Made by a program: the position numbers and the translations under genes | In this document: piece by piece, positions 1 through 10,145 of the stretch | Layout of the letters: each line of letters begins with the position of its first letter | Numbering within the stretch: position 1 is the first letter of the stretch | NCBI RefSeq assembly: GCF_037975245.1 | Contig: NC_092577.1 | Coordinates: 23,214,398-23,278,397, forward strand | Direction: 5' to 3' | Source of the DNA: Apostichopus japonicus | Lineage: Eukaryota; Echinodermata; Holothuroidea; Aspidochirotida; Stichopodidae | Length of the DNA: 64,000 nt | The notes under the pieces: generated by a model | The model's input: only the letters and a program-made list of their open reading frames with translations | The model's database searches: none | Told to the model about the DNA's origin: nothing

Positions 1-12
1 TTGTGAAAATAA

Positions 13-1295
13 AAGCCTACGGCACCCAGTATTCCCAGGCGGTCACCCATCCAAGTACTGACTGCGCTCTACGTTGCTTGACTTCGGTGATCGGACGAGA
101 ACCGGTATAGTCAACGTGATGTGGCCGTAGACATTACAAGAGGTGAAATGCAGGCTACTTGTGTGGTAGGTTATGATGAGTGGATTTAATATATATATTA
201 TACATGAATGGATTTAATATATATTATGTTAATCTATATTTTACATCTATATGTAGAAAATTTTAATACATAAAAACAAAGTAGTTATTTATTAATATAT
301 TCGATTTTCAAATCGCTTTCCTTGTGGCAAGACAATGTAGGCCATTTCAATTTCTCATCGTCGTGGCAACATAGTGTTATCAATTAGGAAAATAAAAGCC
401 TACGGCACCCAGTATTCCCAGGCGGTCACCCATCCAAGTACAGACTGCGCTCTACGTTGCTTGACTTCGGTGATCGGACGAGAACCGGTATAGTCAACGT
501 GATATGGCCGTAGACATAACAACAGGTCAATGTAGGCCATTTCACTTTCTCATCGTCGTGGCAACATAGTGTTATCAATTAGGAAAATAAAAGCCTACGG
601 CACCCAGTATTTCCAGGCGGTCACCCATCCAAGTACTGACTGCGCTCTACGTTGCTTGACTTCGGTGATCGGACGAGAACCGGTATAGTCAACGTGATAT
701 GGCCGTAGACATAACAACAGGTCAATGTAGGCCATTTCAATTTCTCATCGTCATGGCAACATAGTGTTATCAATTGTGAAAATAAAAGCCTACGGCACCC
801 AGTATTCCCAGGCGGTCACCCATCCAAGTACTGACTGCGCTCTACGTTGCTTGACTTCGGTGATCGGACGAGAACCGGTATAGTCAACGTGATATGGCCG
901 TAGACATAACAAGAGGTCAATGTAGGCCATTTCACTTTCTCATCGTCGTGGCAACATAGTGTTATCAATTAGGAAAATAAAAGCCTACGGCACCCAGTAT
1001 TCCCAGGCGGTCACCCATCCAAGTACTGACTGCGCTCTACGTTGCTTCACTTCGGTGATCGGACGAGAACCGGTATAGTCAACGTGATATGGCCGTAGAC
1101 ATAACAACAGGTCAATGAAGGCCATTTCAATTTTTCATCGTCGTGGCAACATAGTGTTATCAATTAGGAAAATAAAAGCCTACGGCACCCAGTATTCCCA
1201 GGCGGTCACCCATCCAAGTACTGACTGCGCTCTACGTTGCTTGACTTACCTGATCGGACGAGAACCGGTATAGTCATCGTGATGTGGCCGTAGAC
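13..1295 (-). rRNA. 5S rRNA genes, block 1 (6 genes)
   Basis: Left coordinates: 13, 396, 591, 786, 981, 1176. The first gene has a long (383-bp unit) upstream flank. The next four are short-spacer genes. The last (1176) is the variant class with the altered A-box and the 402-bp unit flank. These six form one copy of the 1565-bp higher-order repeat (383 + 4x195 + 402). Gene 396 carries A74T and gene 981 carries C53G in the A-box. Both changes recur at the same place in the other copies of this repeat. Confidence 0.95.
1176..1295 (-). pseudogene. Variant 5S class with altered A-box and helices (25 copies; this is the first)
   Basis: Compared with the consensus this class has C46G, C47G, G48T (ttacctg for ttcggtg on the plus strand), T19A and T12C. 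The first three remove three of the four helix III pairs (only U32-A45 survives), and T19A removes one helix II pair. No compensating change is seen. Copies: 1176, 7404, 8579, 13313, 14495, 16262, 26524, 28089, 34897, 36462, 42885, 44060, 45235, 46417, 47770, 48757, 49932, 51114, 52467, 53649, 54218, 55400, 56753, 57935, 60057. C box and terminators remain. A non-functional class kept by array amplification is likeliest; a specialised 5S is possible but less likely. Confidence 0.75.
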
Positions 1296-1318
1296 ATTCT
1301 AGGAGGTGAAATGTAGGC
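1296..1318 (-). promoter_or_regulatory. Proximal upstream element, variant-unit form
   Basis: Upstream of variant gene 1176 the element reads GCCTACATTTCACCTCC then TAGAAT. It differs from the long form mainly in the eight bases next to the start (CTAGAAT for TTGTAAT). This form goes with the altered A-box genes, and also with hybrids 20738, 32376 and 63767. Confidence 0.5.
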
Positions 1319-1478
1319 TACTTGTTTGGTAGGTTATGATGAGTGCACTTAATATATATATTATACATGAATGGATTTAATATATATTATGTTAATCTAT
1401 ATTTTACATATATATGTATAAAATGATCATATATAAAAACAATCGAGTTATTTACTAATATATTTGATTTTCAAATCG

Positions 1479-1516
1479 CTTTCCTTCTGTCAAGACACTT
1501 TCCTTGTGGCAAGACA
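1479..1516. repeat. 19-bp imperfect tandem duplication in the variant spacer
   Basis: Two adjacent 19-bp copies, ctttccttctgtcaagaca and ctttccttgtggcaagaca, differ at two bases. The 383-bp units have only the second. This explains the 402 versus 383 length difference. The duplication is also found, on an otherwise 383-type flank, upstream of 61410 and 62397. Confidence 0.9.
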
Positions 1517-1570
1517 ATGTAGGCCATTTCAATTTCTCATCGTCGTGGCAACATAGTGTTATCAATTGTG

Positions 1571-1579
1571 AAAATAAAA
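1571..1579 (-). terminator. Double T-run RNA polymerase III terminator (reference copy)
   Basis: On the transcribed strand the gene ends GGCTTTTATTTTC: two TTTT runs separated by one A. RNA polymerase III stops at runs of four or more T, so the first run can end the RNA just past nt 120 and the second is a backup. Nearly all copies keep both. Exceptions: 18405, 19958 and 20153 lose the second run. 46990, 51687, 52869, 54218, 55973 and 57155 lose the first. 23454, 24989, 26524 and 34897 have one uninterrupted nine-T run. Confidence 0.88.
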
Positions 1580-1697
1580 GCCTACGGCACCCAGTATTCC
1601 CAGGCGGTCACCCATCCAAGTACTGACTGCGCTCTACGTTGCTTGACTTCGGTGATCGGACGAGAACCGGTATAGTCAACGTGATATGGCCGTAGAC
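1578..1697 (-). rRNA. 5S ribosomal RNA, consensus copy
   Basis: This copy matches the majority sequence and serves as reference for all numbering used here. Nt n lies at plus coordinate 1698-n. Helix I pairs nt 1-9 with 110-118 (one U-G pair, the rest Watson-Crick). Helix II pairs 16-21 with 57-62. Helix III pairs C29 G30 G31 U32 with A45 C46 C47 G48, closing loop C. The 5S rRNA is part of the large ribosomal subunit central protuberance, is made by RNA polymerase III and binds TFIIIA, uL18 and uL5. The length of 120 nt is standard. The upstream spacer is the 75-bp short form. I see nothing that would prevent function. Confidence 0.97.
1601..1648 (-). promoter_or_regulatory. 5S internal control region (A box, IE, C box) in the reference copy
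   Basis: By position, the A box is nt 50-64 (1634-1648), the intermediate element nt 67-72 (1626-1631) and the C box nt 80-97 (1601-1618). The C box reads TGGATGGGTGACCGCCTG, one base from the Xenopus TFIIIA site. The A box reads AGTCAAGCAACGTAG. These would bind TFIIIA and then TFIIIC and TFIIIB. The element is inside every copy. G87A copies (tcatcc) alter the C box. C53G, C53T and C60G copies alter the A box. Placement is by homology to the well-studied vertebrate gene. Confidence 0.85.
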
Positions 1698-1720
1698 ATA
1701 ACAACAGGTCAATGTAGGCC
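1698..1720 (-). promoter_or_regulatory. Proximal upstream element, short-spacer form
   Basis: The 23 bp next to the transcription start read GCCTACATTGACCTGTTG then TTAT on the minus strand. The long-spacer genes, whose flanks are otherwise unrelated further out, keep nearly the same sequence here (GCCTGCATTTCACCTCTTG then TAAT). Conservation only in this stretch suggests a start-site or upstream promoter element. There is no clear TATA box at -25 to -30. The role is inferred from conservation alone. Confidence 0.6.
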
Positions 1721-1772
1721 ATTTCAATTTCTCATCGTCGTGGCAACATAGTGTTATCAATTGTGAAAATAA
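1698..1772. repeat. Short 5S spacer (75 bp, 195-bp unit), reference copy
   Basis: The spacer runs from the gene's 5' edge to the 3' edge of the next gene. It holds the upstream element, a region reading catcgtcgtggcaacatag, then ttatcaatt followed by gtg or agg and the terminator A-runs. The gtg/agg difference and small changes (caatttc, cactttc, gaattttt) form recurring haplotypes. No RNA gene or reading frame is visible. This spacer occurs 189 times, plus once split by the LINE. Confidence 0.92.
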
Positions 1773-2672
1773 AAGCCTACGGCACCCAGTATTCCCAGGC
1801 GGTCACCCATCCAAGTACTGACTGCGCTCTACGTTGCTTGACTTCGGTGATCGGACGAGAACCGCTATAGTCAACGTGATATGGCCGTAGACATAACAAG
1901 AGGTCAATGGAGGCCATTTCAATTTCTCATCGTCGTGGCAACATAGTGTTATCAATTGTGAAAATAAAAGCCTACGGCACCCAGTATTCCCAGGCGGTCA
2001 TCCATCCAAGTACTGACTGCGCTCTACCTTGCTTGACTTCGGTGATCGGACGAGAACCGGTATAGTCAACGTGATATGGCCGTAGACATAACAAGAGGTC
2101 AATGGAGGCCATTTCAATTTCTCATCGTCGTGGCAACATAGTGTTATCAATTAGGAAAATAAAAGCCTACGGCACCCAGTATTCCCAGGCGGTCATCCAT
2201 CCAAGTACTGACTGCGCTCTACCTTGCTTGACTTCGGTGATCGGACGAGAACCGGTAAGGTCAACGTGATATGGCCGTAGACATAACAAGAGGTCAATGG
2301 AGGCCATTTCAATTTCTCATCGTCGTGGCAACATAGTGTTATCAATTGTGAAAATAAAAGCCTACGGCACCCAGTATTCCCAGGCGGTCATCCATCCAAG
2401 TACTGACTGCGCTCTACCTTGCTTGACTTCGGTGATCGGACGAGAACCGGTATAGTCAACGTGATATGGCCGTAGACATAACAAGAGGTCAATGGAGGCC
2501 ATTTCAATTTCTCATCGTCGTGGCAACATAGTGTTATCAATTGTGAAAATAAAAGCCTACGGCACCCAGTATTCCCAGGCGGTCATCCATCCAAGTACTG
2601 ACTGCGCTCTACGTTGCTTGACTTCGGTGATCGGACGAGAACCGGTATAGTCAACGTGATGTGGCCGTAGAC

Positions 2673-2695
2673 ATTACAAGAGGTGAAATGCAGGC
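2673..2695 (-). promoter_or_regulatory. Proximal upstream element, long-spacer form
   Basis: Upstream of gene 2553, GCCTGCATTTCACCTCTTG then TAAT abuts the start. It aligns with the short-spacer element with one inserted T and few changes. Beyond it the flank turns into AT-rich spacer. All 383 and 385-bp units carry this form. Confidence 0.6.
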
Positions 2696-3637
2696 TACTT
2701 GTGTGGTAGGTTATGATGAGTGGATTTAATATATATATATTATACATGAATGGATTTAATATATATTATGTTAATCTATATTTTACATCTATATGTAGAA
2801 AATTTTAATACATAAAAACAAAGTAGTTATTTATTAATATATTCGATTTTCAAATCGCTTTCCTTGTGGCAAGACAATGTAGGCCATTTCAATTTCTCAT
2901 CGTCGTGGCAACATAGTGTTATCAATTAGGAAAATAAAAGCCTACGGCACCCAGTATTCCCAGGCGGTCACCCATCCAAGTACAGACTGCGCTCTACGTT
3001 GCTTGACTTCGGTGATCGGACGAGAACCGGTATAGTCAACGTGATGTGGCCGTAGACATTACAAGAGGTGAAATGCAGGCTACTTGTGTGGTAGGTTATG
3101 ATGAGTGGATTTAATATATATATATTATACATGAATGGATTTAATATATATTATGTTAATCTATATTTTACATCTATATGTAGAAAATTTTAATACATAA
3201 AAACAAAGTAGTTATTTATTAATATATTCGGTTTTCAAATCGCTTTCCTTGTGGCAAGACAATGTAGGCCATTTCAATTTCTCATCGTCGTGGCAACATA
3301 GTGTTATCAATTAGGAAAATAAAAGCCTACGGCACCCAGTATTCCCAGGCGGTCACCCATCCAAGTACAGACTGCGCTCTACGTTGCTTGACTTCGGTGA
3401 TCGGACGAGAACCGGTATAGTCAACGTGATATGGCCGTAGACATAACAAGAGGTCAATGGAGGCCATTTGAATTTCTCATCGTCGTGGCAACATAGTGTT
3501 ATCAATTAGGAAAATAAAAGCCTACGGCACCCAGTATTTCCAGGCGGTCACCCATCCAAGTACTGACTGCGCTCTACGTTGCTTGACTTCGGTGATCGGA
3601 CGAGAACCGGTATAGTCAACGTGATGTGGCCGTAGAC

Positions 3638-3900
3638 ATTACAAGAGGTGAAATGCAGGCTACTTGTGTGGTAGGTTATGATGAGTGGATTTAATATATA
3701 TATTATACATGAATGGATTTAATATATATTATGTTAATCTATATTTTACATATATATGTAGAAAATTCTAATACATAAAAACAAAGTAGTTATTTATTAA
3801 TATCTTCGATTTTCAAATCGCTTTCCTTGTGGCAAGACAATGTAGGCCATTTCAATTTCTCATCGTCGTGGCAACATAGTGTTATCAATTAGGAAAATAA
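3638..3900. repeat. Long 5S spacer (263 bp, 383-bp unit), example
   Basis: It begins with the long-form upstream element, then tacttgtgtggtaggttatgatgag. Next comes about 130 bp of AT-rich DNA with two imperfect copies of tggatttaatatatat, an acatatatatgt palindrome and a CGATTT-tc-AAATCG inverted repeat. It then rejoins the short-spacer sequence at caatgtaggccatttc. Seven units have one extra TA pair (385 bp). Long flanks follow 13, 2553, 2938, 3518, 4486, 8196, 17444, 17827, 19380, 20738, 22291, 23826, 25361, 26926, 29466, 29851, 30431, 32376, 33734, 35299, 37839, 38224, 38804, 39772, 43677, 44852, 49549, 59089 and 62994. No gene is seen within it. Confidence 0.92.
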
Positions 3901-4868
3901 AAGCCTACGGCACCCAGTATTCCCAGGCGGTCACCCATCCAAGTACTGACTGCGCTCTACGTTGCTTGACTTCGGTGATCGGACGAGAACCGGTATAGTC
4001 AACGTGATATGGCCGTAGACATAACAACAGGTCAATGTAGGCCATTTCAATTTCTCATCGTCTTGGCAACATAGTGTTATCAATTGTGAAAATAAAAGCC
4101 TACGGCACCCAGTATTTCCAGGCGGTCACCCATCCAAGTACTGACTGCGCTCTACGTTGCTTGACTTCGGTGATCGGACGAGAACCGGTATAGTCAACGT
4201 GATATGGCCGTAGACATAACAACAGGTCAATGTAGGCCATTTCAATTTTTCATCGTCGTGGCAACATAGTGTTATCAATTAGGAAAATAAAAGCCTACGG
4301 CACCCAGTATTTCCAGGCGGTCACCCATCCAAGTACTGACTGCGCTCTACGTTGCTTGACTTCGGTGATCGGACGAGAACCGGTATAGTCAACGTGATAT
4401 GGCCGTAGACATAACAACAGGTCAATGTAGGCCATTTCAATTTCTCATCGTCTTGGCAACATAGTGTTATCAATTGTGAAAATAAAAGCCTACGGCACCC
4501 AGTATTTCCAGGCGGTCACCCATCCAAGTACTGACTGCGCTCTACGTTGCTTGACTTCGGTGATCGGACGAGAACCGGTATAGTCAACGTGATGTGGCCG
4601 TAGACATTACAAGAGGTGAAATGCAGGCTACTTGTGTGGTAGGTTATGATGAGTGGATTTAATATATATATTATACATGAATGGATTTAATATATATTAT
4701 GTTAATCTATATTTTACATATATATGTAGAAAATTCTAATACATAAAAACAAAGTAGTTATTTATTAATATATTCGATTTTCAAATCGCTTTCCTTGTGG
4801 CAAGACAATGTAGGCCATTTCAATTTCTCATCGTCGTGGCAACATAGTGTTATCAATTAGGAAAATAA

Positions 4869-7523
4869 AAGCCTACGGCACCCAGTATTCCCAGGCGGTC
4901 ACCCATCCAAGTACTGACTGCGCTCTACGTTGCTTGACTTCGGTGATCGGACGAGAACCGGTATAGTCAACGTGATATGGCCGTAGACATAACAACAGGT
5001 CAATGTAGGCCATTTCAATTTCTCATCGTCTTGGCAACATAGTGTTATCAATTGTGAAAATAAAAGCCTACGGCACCCAGTATTTCCAGGCGGTCACCCA
5101 TCCAAGTACTGACTGCGCTCTACGTTGCTTGACTTCGGTGATCGGACGAGAACCGGTATAGTCAACGTGATATGGCCGTAGACATAACAAGAGGTCAATG
5201 TAGGCCATTTCAATTTTTCATCGTCGTGGCAACATAGTGTTATCAATTAGGAAAATAAAAGCCTACGGCACCCAGTATTTCCAGGCGGTCACCCATCCAA
5301 GTACTGACTGCGCTCTACGTTGCTTGACTTCGGTGATCGGACGAGAACCGGTATAGTCAACGTGATATGGCCGTAGACATAACAACAGGTCAATGTAGGC
5401 CATTTCAATTACTCATCGTCTTGGCAACATAGTGTTATCAATTGTGAAAATAAAAGCCTACGGCACCCAGTATTTCCAGGCGGTCACCCATCCAAGTACT
5501 GACTGCGCTCTACGTTGCTTGACTTCGGTGATCGGACGAGAACCGGTATAGTCAACGTGATATGGCCGTAGACATAACAACAGGTCAATGTAGGCCATTT
5601 CAATTTCTCATCGTCGTGGCAACATAGTGTTATCAATTGTGAAAATAAAAGCCTACGGCACCCAGTATTTCCAGGCGGTCACCCATCCAAGTACTGACTG
5701 CGCTCTACGTTGCTTGACTTCGGTGATCGGACGAGAACCGGTATAGTCAACGTGATATGGCCGTAGACATAACAACAGGTCAGTGTAGGCCATTTCAATT
5801 TCTCATCGTCTTGGCAACATAGTGTTATCAATTGTGAAAATAAAAGCCTACGGCACCCAGTATTTCCAGGCGGTCACCCATCCAAGTACTGACTGCGCTC
5901 TACGTTGCTTGACTTCGGTGATCGGACGAGAACCGGTATAGTCAACGTGATATGGCCGTAGACATAACAAGAGGTCAATGTAGGCCATTTCAATTTCTCA
6001 TCGTCTTGGCAACATAGTGTTATCAATTGTGAAAATAAAAGCCTACGGCACCCAGTATTTCCAGGCGGTCACCCATCCAAGTACTGACTGCGCTCTACGT
6101 TGCTTGACTTCGGTGATCGGACGAGAACCGGTATAGTCAACGTGATATGGCCGTAGACATAACAACAGGTCAATGTAGGCCATTTCAATTTCTCATCGTC
6201 ATGGCAACATAGTGTTATCAATTGTGAAAATAAAAGCCTACGGCACCCAGTATTCCCAGGCGGTCACCCATCCAAGTACTGACTGCGCTCTACGTTGCTT
6301 GACTTCGGTGATCGGACGAGAACCGGTATAGTCAACGTGATATGGCCGTAGACATAACAAGAGGTCAATGTAGGCCATTTCAATTTCTCATCGTCATGGC
6401 AACATAGTGTTATCAATTGTGAAAATAAAAGCCTACGGCACCCAGTATTCCCAGGCGGTCACCCATCCAAGTACTGACTGCGCTCTACGTTGCTTGACTT
6501 CGGTGATCGGACGAGAACCGGTATAGTCAACGTGATATGGCCGTAGACATAACAACAGGTCAATGAAGGCCATTTGAATTTTTCATCGTCGTGGCAACAT
6601 AGTGTTATCAATTAGGAAAATAAAAGCCTACGGCACCCAGTATTCCCAGGCGGTCACCCATCCAAGTACTGACTGCGCTCTACGTTGCTTGACTTCGGTG
6701 ATCGGACGAGAACCGGTATAGTCAACGTGATATAGCCGTAGACATAACAACAGGTCAATGAAGGCCATTTGAATTTTTCATCGTCGTGGCAACATAGTGT
6801 TATCAATTAGGAAAATAAAAGCCTACGGCACCCAGTATTCCCAGGCGGTCACCCATCCAAGTACAAACTGCGCTCTACGTTGCTTGACTTCGGTGATCGG
6901 ACGAGAACCGGTATAGTCAACGTGATATGGCCGTAGACATAACAACAGGTCAATGTAGGCCATTTCACTTTCTCATCGTCGTGGCAACATAGTGTTATCA
7001 ATTAGGAAAATAAAAGCCTACGGCACCCAGTATTCCCAGGCGGTCACCCATCCAAGTACTGACTGCGCTCTACGTTGCTTGACTTCGGTGATCGGACGAG
7101 AACCGGTATAGTCAACGTGATATGGCCGTAGACATAACAACAGGTCAATGAAGGCCATTTGAATTTTTCATCGTCGTGGCAACATAGTGTTATCAATTAG
7201 GAAAATAAAAGCCTACGGCACCCAGTATTCCCAGGCGGTCACCCATCCAAGTACTGACTGCGCTCTACGTTGCTTGACTTCGGTGATCGGACGAGAACCG
7301 GTATAGTCAACGTGATATGGCCGTAGACATAACAACAGGTCAATGAAGGCCATTTCAATTTTTCATCGTCGTGGCAACATAGTGTTATCAATTAGGAAAA
7401 TAAAAGCCTACGGCACCCAGTATTCCCAGGCGGTCACCCATCCAAGTACTGACTGCGCTCTACGTTGCTTGACTTACCTGATCGGACGAGAACCGGTATA
7501 GTCATCGTGATGTGGCCGTAGAC
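4869..7523 (-). rRNA. 5S rRNA genes, block 3 (14 genes)
   Basis: Left coordinates: 4869, 5064, 5259, 5454, 5649, 5844, 6039, 6234, 6429, 6624, 6819, 7014, 7209, 7404. This is the longest uninterrupted run of 195-bp short units in the left part of the window. It ends in a variant A-box gene (7404). Many members carry G99A (plus strand tatttcc). Private spacer changes (tcaattactc near 5407, caggtcagtg near 5777) reappear exactly 35286 bp to the right. Confidence 0.95.
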
Positions 7524-7805
7524 ATTCTAGGAGGTGAAATGTAGGCTACTTGTTTGGTAGGTTATGATGAGTGCACTTAATATATATATTATACATGAAT
7601 GGATTTAATATATATTATGTTAATCTATATTTTACATATATATGTATAAAATGATCATATATAAAAACAATCGAGTTATTTACTAATATATTTGATTTTC
7701 AAATCGCTTTCCTTCTGTCAAGACACTTTCCTTGTGGCAAGACAATGTAGGCCATTTCAATTTCTCATCGTCGTGGCAACATAGTGTTATCAATTGTGAA
7801 AATAA

Positions 7806-9880
7806 AAGCCTACGGCACCCAGTATTCCCAGGCGGTCACCCATCCAAGTACTGACTGCGCTCTACGTTGCTTGACTTCGGTGATCGGACGAGAACCGGTA
7901 TAGTCAACGTGATATGGCCGTAGACATAACAAGAGGTCAATGTAGGCCATTTCAATTTTTCATCGTCGTGGCAACATAGTGTTATCAATTAGGAAAATAA
8001 AAGCCTACGGCACCCAGTAATCCCAGGCGGTCACCCATCCAAGTACTGACTGCGCTCTACCTTGCTTGACTTCGGTGATCGGACGAGAACCGGTATAGTC
8101 AACGTGATATGGCCGTAGACATAACAACAGGTCAATGGAGGCCATTTGAATTTCTCATCGTCGTGGCAACATAGTGTTATCAATTGTGAAAATAAAAGCC
8201 TACGGCACCCAGTATTCCCAGGCGGTCATCCATCCAAGTACTGACTGCGCTCTACGTTGCTTGACTTCGGTGATCGGACGAGAACCGGTATAGTCAACGT
8301 GATGTGGCCGTAGACATTACAAGAGGTGAAATGCAGGCTACTTGTGTGGTAGGTTATGATGAGTGGATTTAATATATATATTATACATGAATGGATTTAA
8401 TATATATTATGTTAATCTATATTTTACATATATATGTAGAAAATTCTAATACATAAAAACAAAGTAGTTATTTATTAATATATTCGATTTTCAAATCGCT
8501 TTCCTTGTGGCAAGACAATGTAGGCCATTTCAATTTCTCATCGTCGTGGCAACATAGTCTTATCAATTAGGAAAATAAAAGCCTACGGCACCCAGTATTC
8601 CCAGGCGGTCACCCATCCAAGTACTGACTGCGCTCTACGTTGCTTGACTTACCTGATCGGACGAGAACCGGTATAGTCATCGTGATGTGGCCGTAGACAT
8701 TCTAGGAGGTGAAATGTAGGCTACTTGTTTGGTAGGTTATGATGAGTGCACTTAATATATATATTATACATGAATGGATTTAATATATATTATGTTAATC
8801 TATATTTTACATATATATGTATAAAATGATCATATATAAAAACAATCGAGTTATTTACTAATATATTTGATTTTCAAATCGCTTTCCTTCTGTCAAGACA
8901 CTTTCCTTGTGGCAAGACAATGTAGGCCATTTCAATTTCTCATCGTCGTGGCAACATAGTGTTATCAATTGTGAAAATAAAAGCCTACGGCACCCAGTAT
9001 TCCCAGGCGGTCACCCATCCATGTACTGACTGCGCTCTACGTTGCTTGACTTCGGTGATCGGACGAGAACCGGTATAGTCAACGTGATATGGCCGTAGAC
9101 ATAACAAGAGGTCAATGTAGGCCATTTCAATTTTTCATCGTCGTGGCAACATAGTGTTATCAATTAGGAAAATAAAAGCCTACGGCACCCAGTAATCCCA
9201 GGCGGTCACCCATCCAAGTACTGACTGCGCTCTACCTTGCTTGACTTCGGTGATCGGACGAGAACCGGTATAGTCAACGTGATATGGCCGTAGACATAAC
9301 AACAGGTCAATGGAGGCCATTTGAATTTCTCATCGTCGTGGCAACATAGTGTTATCAATTGTGAAAATAAAAGCCTACGGCACCCAGTATTCCCAGGCGG
9401 TCACCCATCCAAGTACGGACTGCGCTCTACGTTGCTTGACTTCGGTGATCGGAAGAGAACCGGTATAGTCAACGTGATATGGCCGTAGACATAACAAGAG
9501 GTCAATGGAGGCCATTTCAATTTCTCATCGTCGTGGCAACATAGTGTTATCAATTGTGAAAATAAAAGCCTACGGCACCCAGTATTCCCAGGCGGTCACC
9601 CATCCAAGTACGGACTGCGCTCTACGTTGCTTGACTTCGGTGATCGGACGAGAACCGGTATAGTCAACGTGATATGGCCGTAGACATAACAAGAGGTCAA
9701 TGGAGGCCATTTCAATTTCTCATCGTCGTGGCAACATAGTGTTATCAATTAGGAAAATAAAAGCCTACGGCACCCAGTATTTCCAGGCGGTCACCCATCC
9801 AAGTACTGACTGCGCTCTACGTTGCTTGACTTCGGTGATCGGACGAGAACCGGTATAGTCAACGTGATATGGCCGTAGAC
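7806..9880 (-). rRNA. 5S rRNA genes, block 4 (9 genes, up to the LINE)
   Basis: Left coordinates: 7806, 8001, 8196, 8579, 8981, 9176, 9371, 9566, 9761. Gene 8196 has a 383-bp long flank and 8579 is a variant A-box gene. Genes 8001 and 9176 carry A101T (plus strand taatccc). Genes 9371 and 9566 carry A74C, and 9371 also has ggaagag in place of ggacgag. The spacer upstream of 9761 is interrupted at 9943 by the LINE. Confidence 0.95.
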
Positions 9881-9936
9881 ATAACAAGAGGTCAATGTAG
9901 GCCATTTCAATTTCTCATCGTCGTGGCAACATAGTG

Positions 9937-9942
9937 TTATCA
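9937..9942. repeat. Left target-site duplication of the LINE
   Basis: The 6-bp ttatca recurs at 12904-12909. The empty paralogous spacer (15797-15871) has only one. Because the tail is rich in TGA, one or two bases of the boundary are ambiguous. Confidence 0.8.
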
Positions 9943-10145
9943 TTCATTCATTCATTCATTTATTTGTTTTTTCACATAAATATTACAATGTGAATGGAAG
10001 TCTTCTGAAAAGCCTATGCTGGCTTAACAAAACAGAAGACTCCCATGAAGAAAAGATAGAAAATAGTGAAAATAATGTTAATAACAATACGTAAACGCTT
10101 CAATATGTGAATATGCTGCTATGCGACTATGCAGCTAAATCATAA
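9943..10145 (-). other. LINE 3' untranslated region and (TGAA)n tail
   Basis: From the stop codon the element runs about 180 bp to a tail read on the minus strand as AAATAAATGAATGAATGAA, which abuts the target. The tail is short repeats, not poly(A), as in CR1/L2-group LINEs. The last 165 bp match the six stubs further right with three base differences, so full element and stubs come from the same family but not from identical parents. Confidence 0.88.
9971..10040 (-). other. Two hairpins at the LINE 3' end
   Basis: The first is an outer 8-bp stem GTCTTCTG (10000-10007) with CAGAAGAC (10033-10040), enclosing a 5-bp stem AAGCC (10010-10014) with GGCTT (10021-10025) and a 6-nt loop. The second, next to the tail, is TTCACAT (9971-9977) with ATGTGAA (9988-9994). 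All stems are perfect. In L2-group LINEs a 3' stem-loop is recognised by the reverse transcriptase, so this is the probable recognition structure. Both hairpins are fully kept in every stub. Confidence 0.75.

Larger units (their letters stand above)
1296..1577. repeat. Variant long 5S spacer (282 bp, 402-bp unit), example
   Basis: It is homologous to the 263-bp long spacer but with its own fixed differences (tttggtagg, gtgcactt, tataaaatgatcatatata, caatcgag, tatttgatt) and a 19-bp tandem duplication near its right end. It lies upstream of the altered A-box 5S copies. All six LINE stubs sit in this spacer type, at the tgatca in its middle. Confidence 0.92.
1578..4605 (-). rRNA. 5S rRNA genes, block 2 (13 genes)
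   Basis: Left coordinates: 1578, 1773, 1968, 2163, 2358, 2553, 2938, 3323, 3518, 3901, 4096, 4291, 4486. Genes 2553, 2938, 3518 and 4486 have long upstream flanks (385, 385, 383 and 383-bp units). Genes 1968 to 2553 share G87A (plus strand tcatcc), and several carry C60G (ctacctt). Gene 2163 has the rare marker ggtaaggtc, which also occurs at 21706, 29076, 33149 and 37449 and helps date the block duplications. Confidence 0.95.

Noticed and set aside
3638-3900. Possible spliced-leader, U snRNA or tRNA gene in the long spacer, as linked to 5S in some animals
   Set aside because: I found no Sm-binding site after a splice-donor-like hairpin, no tRNA A/B boxes and no second Pol III T-run unit. 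The insert is low-complexity AT-rich DNA.
13-9880. Regular repeats with spacers resembling a CRISPR array
   Set aside because: The repeated part is a 120-nt 5S rRNA and the spacers are near identical. There are no unique spacers and no cas genes.
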